A stretch of DNA of 64,000 nt, taken from the NCBI RefSeq assembly GCF_004331485.1, contig NZ_SJKD01000008.1:1-64000 (forward strand). Direction: 5' to 3'. This document shows, one piece after another, positions 59,531-64,000 of the stretch. Source of the DNA: Kribbella capetownensis. GTDB lineage: Bacteria; Actinomycetota; Actinomycetes; Propionibacteriales; Kribbellaceae. The translations under genes and the position numbers were made by a program. The stretch's first letter is position 1, and every line of letters begins with the position of its first letter. Below the pieces are notes generated by a model that saw nothing but the letters and a program-made list of their open reading frames with translations, had not been told where the DNA came from and ran no database searches.

Positions 59531-59626
59531 TCTCGCCTCCTGCTGTAAGTCGGTCCTGGTCGACAAGACTGGCATCGCAGGGTCGCGCGCGTCGAGACTG
59601 TCGGTGGTCGGGTCGAGCATGGTGGT

Positions 59627-60496
59627 ATGACCAATCAGCTGAGACTCGGCCTGGTGTTTCACCCGGCGCTGCCCCCGGAGTCGATCAGATCGTTGGCAAG
59701 GTCGGTGGACGCCGCCGGGCTGGACGACTTCTGGGTGTCGGAGGACTGTTTCAAGGAGAGTGCGGTCGCCAGCGCCGTGGTTGCGTTGGAAGCCACGTCG
59801 CGGGTGCGGGTCGGGATCGGCATACTGCCGGTGCCGTTGCGCTCTGTCGCCCAGGCGGCCATGGAGATCGCGACCATCGATCGGCTCTTTCCCGGCCGAT
59901 TCGTGGCCGGAATCGGTCACGGCGTACAACCGTGGATGGAGCAAGCGGGAGTGCGAGCCGATGCGCCACTCACCCTGTTACGCGAGTACGCGACTGCACT
60001 ACGCCAGTTGCTGGACGGCGAGCGAGTCACGGTGTCAGGCCGCTACGTGCGGCTGGACGACGTCGCGTTGACCTACCCGCCGCTTCAGCCCGTGCCGCTG
60101 CTGATCGGTGCTGCCGGTCCACGATCTCTGGCTGCAGCAGGGCGACTCGGCACCGGCACGATGCTCCCCCTCGGCCTGGACCTCGCCGAGCTGAAGCAGT
60201 CGACGGCAACCACCTTGGCCGACGCCGCGCCAGACCACGAGGTCGTCGCCACCCTGACCGTGGCCACCGGACCGGATGCTCACGCCCGGATAGAGGCAGA
60301 GCTGGCCAACTGGGACATTCCGGGCGGACCAGAGGTAGGCGCCGCCGGCAACGCCCGCACCATCGCCGACCGCATCCTGCAACTGGCCGACGCCGGAGTG
60401 ACCACAGTCTCCATCCAACCGTGCCGAGACGAACCGGACCTCGACGCCTTCGTGCACTTCCTCGGCAAGGACCTCAAGCCCTTGCTGCACGTCTGA
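59627..60496 (+). CDS. LLM-class flavin/F420-dependent oxidoreductase
   Basis: A 289-residue luciferase-like monooxygenase. The TIM barrel begins LRLGLVFHPALPPESIRSLA; GLDDFWVSEDCFKESAVASA, VRVGIGILPVPLRSVAQAAM, LFPGRFVAGIGHGVQPWMEQ and VPLLIGAAGPRSLAAAGRLG follow the family pattern of flavin or F420 binding. The C-terminal helix includes VTTVSIQPCRDEPDLDAFV. Divergent, with 96 bases, from the F420-type split-barrel gene; both probably use F420 as reductant. The 3' end overlaps the next minus-strand gene by 23 bases. Confidence 0.9.
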   Translation: MTNQLRLGLVFHPALPPESIRSLARSVDAAGLDDFWVSEDCFKESAVASAVVALEATSRVRVGIGILPVPLRSVAQAAMEIATIDRLFPGRFVAGIGHGVQPWMEQAGVRADAPLTLLREYATALRQLLDGERVTVSGRYVRLDDVALTYPPLQPVPLLIGAAGPRSLAAAGRLGTGTMLPLGLDLAELKQSTATTLADAAPDHEVVATLTVATGPDAHARIEAELANWDIPGGPEVGAAGNARTIADRILQLADAGVTTVSIQPCRDEPDLDAFVHFLGKDLKPLLHV

Positions 60497-60929
60497 GGCG
60501 CCCGATCAGCGCGGCGGCGCCGAGCAATGCCGGTACGGCGATCGCCACCGGCAGGGCACCGCCGGTGTCGAGCGTCTGGCGAGGCGACACCGTGATGTGG
60601 ACCGGTGGTCCGGCGACGAGAGCTCCGCTCCGCGGGATCAGGACGACGTACACCGCGAAGTGACCGGGATTGACAGCCTGGAACTCCCAGTCCAGTTGGG
60701 TTTCCCGGCCCGCCGGGACCGGTTGGGTGACGTCCTGGGTCCAGTCCTCCAGATCGACGTACACGCCGTCGAGGCTGACCACGTTGAGGTGCGCGATGGC
60801 CGGACCGGACTCACTGACGACGGACTCCACGGTGAGGGTCTGGCCGAGCTGCGCGGTCAGCTGGTCCTGATTCATCGTGATCGTCGGGCTGGCCATCACC
60901 ACGGTGGCGATCAGGCTGAGCAGGTTCAT
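60474..60929 (-). CDS. Small exported/membrane protein of the ABC-2 operon
   Basis: A 151-residue protein. The first 16 residues (MNLLSLIATVVMASPT) are a short hydrophobic signal, followed by a beta-rich domain (LTAQLGQTLTVESVVSESGP, QLDWEFQAVNPGHFAVYVVL) and a C-terminal helix ALPVAIAVPALLGAAALIG with RLRRAARA inside. So most of it is outside, anchored at the end. It has no known family. The ATG overlaps the permease stop (ATGA), so it is the third gene of the exporter operon and may be its partner protein. Confidence 0.68.
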   Translation of the reverse strand: MNLLSLIATVVMASPTITMNQDQLTAQLGQTLTVESVVSESGPAIAHLNVVSLDGVYVDLEDWTQDVTQPVPAGRETQLDWEFQAVNPGHFAVYVVLIPRSGALVAGPPVHITVSPRQTLDTGGALPVAIAVPALLGAAALIGRLRRAARA

Positions 60930-61693
60930 CGCAGCCCCGCAGTCAGCCGGACGAGTCGAGGACCGGCCGCGATCAGGACGGCGACGACGACGAGTGCGAC
61001 CACGACCGGCGCGGCCAGATAGCTGAGGTCGTTGGTCCAGCCGCGGCGGCCGACAAGGATCTGGGAGACGTAGTGCAGTGCCGACCCGATCGGGTTGATC
61101 CGGGTCAGTACCTGACCGAATCCGGTCCGCGGCAGCGCGGGCAGTTGGGTCGGCGCGAACAGTACGAGCAGTAGGAGCAAGCCGCCCGCCAGACTGGTCT
61201 TGTTGGAGTTCGTCCAACCGCTGAAGAGCATTCCGATGCCGCCGAGCCCGACCGCGACCAGCGTCCCGACGGTCAGGGCGAGGAGCGCCGCCTGGCCTGC
61301 GCCTGCCACCCCGCGGCCGAGCACCCACAGATAAGGGAGCGTGACGGCCAAACACGCCAGCCACATCGTCATGGCGGCTGCGAGCTTGCCGACGACGATC
61401 GCACGCCGGGACACCGGTGTGAGCAGGAGTGCCTCGAAGGTGCCGCGTTCGCGCTCGCCGCTGATCGCATCCGCACTGACCACGACCGTGAGCAGAACCC
61501 CGACTGCGAGCCCCACCTGGACCGTGAGGTTGACCGCCTCGCGTTGCTCGAGGAAGTTCATCGCCTGATTGGTCGCGGCCAGGTAGGTCATCGCGCTGAG
61601 CAGGACGCTGAATCCGAACACCAGCACTGGTCCGCGGCCGCCGATCCACAGGTCCCGGCTCTCCTGCTCGGCAACCACTGTCCACCTAGTCAT
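60926..61693 (-). CDS. ABC-2 type transporter permease
   Basis: A 255-residue membrane protein of the NosY/ABC-2 group: GPVLVFGFSVLLSAMTYLAA, LTVQVGLAVGVLLTVVVSAD (followed by AISGERERGTFEALLLTPVS, the E-R-E-x-G-T-x-E-x-L-x-x-x-P motif), AAAMTMWLACLAVTLPYLWV, VGLGGIGMLFSGWTNSNKTS. The motif marks export-type permeases. It overlaps the ATPase gene by eight bases and the small protein gene by four. Target substrate unknown. Confidence 0.9.
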   Translation of the reverse strand: MTRWTVVAEQESRDLWIGGRGPVLVFGFSVLLSAMTYLAATNQAMNFLEQREAVNLTVQVGLAVGVLLTVVVSADAISGERERGTFEALLLTPVSRRAIVVGKLAAAMTMWLACLAVTLPYLWVLGRGVAGAGQAALLALTVGTLVAVGLGGIGMLFSGWTNSNKTSLAGGLLLLLVLFAPTQLPALPRTGFGQVLTRINPIGSALHYVSQILVGRRGWTNDLSYLAAPVVVALVVVAVLIAAGPRLVRLTAGLR

Positions 61694-62414
61694 GACCGCT
61701 CTCCCCGGTCAGGTCGAGGAACGCGGCACTCAGGCTGCCCGCTCCCGCCACGATGCCGGCGAGCGGCCCGGCCGCCCGAAGCCTGCCGTGGTCGAGGATG
61801 AGTACGCTGCCGGAGACCTGCTCGACCTCGGTCAGCGTGTGGGTCGACAGCACCACCGTCGCACCGCGTCGCTCGGCGATGGCCGCGATGGTGCTCAGGA
61901 TCTCGCGCTGACCGGCCGGGTCCAGGCCGAGCGTCGGCTCGTCCAGGAACACGACCGCGGGGTCGTTGACCAACGCGCGGGCGATCCCGAGCCGCTGCTT
62001 CATTCCCCGGCTGTACGTCGAGATCCGTGCACCCGCTCGATCCCCGAGTCCGACGTCGGTCAGCAATCGACCGGCCACCGCGCGTGCATCGTGGCGACTC
62101 GATCCGAACAGCCGCGCCGCGTAACGCAGGTACTCCGCCCCTGTCTGCCGCGCCGGATAGCCGGCGCTCTCCGGCAGAACGCCGATGCGTCGCCTGATCC
62201 GGTGCGGCTGATCGCTCGGTACGCCGGCGACGGCGAAGGTCCCGCCGGTCGGCTCGAGGATCGTGGTGAGCAGGCGGATCGTGGTCGTCTTCCCGGCGCC
62301 GTTGGGTCCGAGCAGTCCGATCACCTCCCCCGCGTCCGCGGCGAAGGTGAGTCCGTCGAGGGCGTTGCGCGCGCCGTACCGCTTGCTCAGGCCGATCGCC
62401 TCGATGGTCGCCAT
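61686..62414 (-). CDS. ABC transporter ATP-binding protein
   Basis: A 242-residue ATPase. Walker A GLLGPNGAGKTTTIRLLTTI, signature STYSRGMKQRLGIARALVND (S-R-G-M-K-Q form), Walker B VVFLDEPTLGLDPAGQREIL and His-loop STHTLTEVEQVSGSVLIL. ATG 62414 lies close to a six-base overlapping leader without SD, so leaderless initiation or the GTG at 62435 are both possible. It is first in the export operon, divergent from a two-component system that probably activates it, as in cell-envelope stress pumps. Confidence 0.92.
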   Translation of the reverse strand: MATIEAIGLSKRYGARNALDGLTFAADAGEVIGLLGPNGAGKTTTIRLLTTILEPTGGTFAVAGVPSDQPHRIRRRIGVLPESAGYPARQTGAEYLRYAARLFGSSRHDARAVAGRLLTDVGLGDRAGARISTYSRGMKQRLGIARALVNDPAVVFLDEPTLGLDPAGQREILSTIAAIAERRGATVVLSTHTLTEVEQVSGSVLILDHGRLRAAGPLAGIVAGAGSLSAAFLDLTGESGHD

Positions 62415-62435
62415 GGGCCGACGGTAGGTCCGCAC

Positions 62436-62478
62436 GGCTGAATCCCGGCTGAACGGTGCATTCAGCCGGGATTCAGCC
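62436..62478. promoter_or_regulatory. 43-base perfect inverted repeat between exporter and two-component genes
   Basis: GGCTGAATCCCGGCTGAA (62436-62453) is the exact reverse complement of TTCAGCCGGGATTCAGCC (62461-62478), with seven bases between. Each arm contains two copies of GGCTGAA (or TTCAGCC) in direct repeat, 11 bases apart, the spacing used by OmpR/PhoB-type response regulators. It lies 22 bases before the ATPase gene and 31 bases before the regulator gene, so one set of sites can control both. Confidence 0.85.
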
Positions 62479-62509
62479 AGAATGGAGGAGGATCGCCTGG
62501 AGGTGGGTG

Positions 62510-63166
62510 ATGCGCGCGCTGGTGGTGGAGGACGAGCTCCGGCTGGCCACGGGCCTGCGGGCCGGCCTGGAGGCCGAGGGGTACGCCGTCGACGTCGCGC
62601 TGACCGGGACCGACGGACTCTGGCTCGCCCGCGAGTACGGGTACGACGTCGTCCTGCTGGATCTGATGCTGCCGGAGATCGACGGGTTCGAAATCTGTGC
62701 GACGCTTCGGGCCGAGCAGGTGTGGACGCCGATCCTGATGCTGACGGCGCGGGATGCGGACACCGACCAGGTCCGTGCGCTGGACACCGGCGCCGACGAC
62801 TATCTCACCAAGCCTTTCTCGTACGCCGTCCTGATCGCGCGGCTCCGTGCCTTGGTACGACGGGGTGCGGCAGAACGACCGTGCGTCTTGGAAGCCGGTC
62901 ACCTGCGGCTGGATCCCGCGGCCCGGAGAGCCTGGATCGGCGAGATCGAGCTGGCGCTGACCGCGCGCGAGCTGTCGTTGCTGGAGTTCCTCGTTCGCCG
63001 GCACGGTCAGGTGGTGTCGAAACGCACCATCCTCGATCACGTCTGGGACTACGACTTCGACGGCGACCCGAACATCATCGAGGTCTACATCCGACGACTC
63101 CGCACCAAGCTCGGCCAGGACTCGATCACGACCCTGCGCGGAGCCGGTTATCGACTCGCCGATTGA
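62510..63166 (+). CDS. OmpR/PhoB-type response regulator
   Basis: A 218-residue regulator. Receiver: RALVVEDELRLATGLRAGLE, phospho-acceptor Asp51 in YDVVLLDLMLPEIDGFEICA, conserved Thr in ILMLTARDADTDQV and Lys in DDYLTKPFSYAVLIARLRAL. The winged HTH: LALTARELSLLEFLVRRHGQ, VVSKRTILDHVWDYDFDGDP, NIIEVYIRRLRTKLG and TLRGAGYRLAD. ATG 62510 has GGAGGTGGGTG upstream, the longer frame being unsupported. It is divergent from the exporter and precedes the kinase by 17 bases. The direct repeats at 62436 are its predicted sites. Confidence 0.93.
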   Translation: MRALVVEDELRLATGLRAGLEAEGYAVDVALTGTDGLWLAREYGYDVVLLDLMLPEIDGFEICATLRAEQVWTPILMLTARDADTDQVRALDTGADDYLTKPFSYAVLIARLRALVRRGAAERPCVLEAGHLRLDPAARRAWIGEIELALTARELSLLEFLVRRHGQVVSKRTILDHVWDYDFDGDPNIIEVYIRRLRTKLGQDSITTLRGAGYRLAD

Positions 63167-63183
63167 CGATGGGAGGTCGTGCC

Positions 63184-64000
63184 ATGCGGCTGCGGGTGAC
63201 ACTCACGGCGGTGCTGGTGCTCGGCGTCGCGCTCGTCGCGGGCGCCCTGGTGCTCGTCGCACTGCTCGGCTCCGTACTCACCGACCAGGTGTGCCAGGAC
63301 GCGCGCGACCGCGTTACGCAACTGAGCTCGGTGACCGGTACGGACCGGCCGCAGTCGACAAGCAGCGAACTGATCCAGTGGACCGCAGTACCGGGCGGTG
63401 GCGAGACGCTCGCTTCTCCGCCTACCAACGGCTGCGTCTCGGTCGAGCCTCCCGGTTACCCGGAGGACTTCGTCTTCGCCGCGGCACCGCTCGCCACCGG
63501 TGGTGATGTGATCGTGGGCAAACCCTTGGTGGACGTGCTGGACTCAACCCGGTTCGTCCGTCGCGTCCTCGTGGTCGGGGTGCCGTTGATGATGCTGATC
63601 GTCGGCGGCGTGACCTGGGTGGTGACAGGGCGGATCCTGGCGCCGGTGACGGCGATCCGACGTGAGGTCGACGAGATCACCGCGAGCGAGCTCCACCGCC
63701 GGGTTCCCGCCGTACGCACCGACGAGATCGGCCGGCTGGGCAGGACGATGAACCGGATGCTCGACCGGCTGCAGCGGGCGCAGGAGAGCCGGCAACGGTT
63801 CGTCTCCGATGCTTCGCACGAGTTGCGGTCTCCGATCGCGGCCATCCGCCAGCACGCCGAGGTCGCACGGGCCCATCCCGGGCGCACGACCGTCACCGAG
63901 CTGGCGACGACGGTCCTCGACGAAGATGTGCGGATGCAAGGCCTGGTTGACGATCTGCTGTTACTGGCTCGCTCCGACGAGGACCACACGGAACCTCCGA
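63184..64000 (+). CDS. Sensor histidine kinase, N-terminal part (truncated by window edge)
   Basis: Read from ATG 63184 (GGGAGG lies six bases upstream) the frame stays open for 272 residues to the end. It has an N-terminal helix (RLRVTLTAVLVLGVALVAGA), an extracellular sensor of about 90 residues with two Cys (DQVCQDARDRVTQLSSVTG and PTNGCVSVEPPGYPEDF), a second helix (VLVVGVPLMMLIVGGVTWVV) and a HAMP-like linker (LAPVTAIRREVDEITASELH), then the phospho-acceptor box FVSDASHELRSPIAAI (His206 approximately). The catalytic ATPase domain lies beyond the window. It should phosphorylate the regulator encoded just before it. Confidence 0.9.
   Translation, partial: MRLRVTLTAVLVLGVALVAGALVLVALLGSVLTDQVCQDARDRVTQLSSVTGTDRPQSTSSELIQWTAVPGGGETLASPPTNGCVSVEPPGYPEDFVFAAAPLATGGDVIVGKPLVDVLDSTRFVRRVLVVGVPLMMLIVGGVTWVVTGRILAPVTAIRREVDEITASELHRRVPAVRTDEIGRLGRTMNRMLDRLQRAQESRQRFVSDASHELRSPIAAIRQHAEVARAHPGRTTVTELATTVLDEDVRMQGLVDDLLLLARSDEDHTEPP

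Overview
The window is high-GC DNA with GTG starts, many 1-8 nt translational overlaps, Tat-type lipoprotein binding proteins, PadR/HxlR/ROK/LacI regulators and carbohydrate ABC importers. This is typical of a soil actinobacterium. A Kribbella-like member of the Propionibacteriales is my best guess from gene style; no rRNA or tRNA gene is present to test it.

Layout. 1-7.3 kb: truncated methyltransferase, LysR regulator and SRPBCC gene, an NRAMP-type transporter operon with two PRC-barrel-like proteins and a lipoprotein, and an HxlR regulator divergent from a reductase/MBL-hydrolase operon. 7.3-16.5 kb: LuxR regulator, a decayed serine hydrolase, an EamA exporter fused to a PadR repressor next to a PLP ammonia-lyase-like enzyme, two methyltransferase/monooxygenase genes, an HTH regulator and a Pro/Thr-rich anchored protein. 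16.7-22 kb: plus-strand sugar-oxidation genes (SDR, Gfo/Idh/MocA, an unassigned glycosidase-like protein, an epimerase) with two gene remnants.

22-51.7 kb is the centrepiece: three carbohydrate ABC-import loci, each with its own repressor. Locus A (22168-30683) is LacI-controlled: binding protein, two permeases, a sulfatase and an enolase-superfamily dehydratase on one strand, LacI and a second sulfatase on the other. Locus B (31263-45359) holds a GH51 gene divergent from a ROK repressor, then a nine-gene minus-strand operon: sulfatase, binding protein, second ROK repressor, enolase-superfamily protein, two permeases, SDR, another sulfatase and a secreted GH51-like glycosidase. Locus C (45532-51706) is LacI-controlled: binding protein, two permeases, zinc-less MDR dehydrogenase and a TIM-barrel isomerase. 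Four sulfatases with the C-x-P-x-R maturation motif all lack visible signal peptides. This suggests that sulfated oligosaccharides, probably arabinose-containing, are trimmed outside, imported whole, desulfated in the cytoplasm and then oxidised and dehydrated.

51.7-64 kb: AhpD-like remnant, LysE exporter, MMPL transporter, PadR-DrrAB-type ABC exporter, secreted GH43-like enzyme, two flavin/F420-type enzymes, and an ABC-2 export operon divergent from a two-component system. An almost perfectly symmetric operator lies between those last two, and the kinase runs off the window end.
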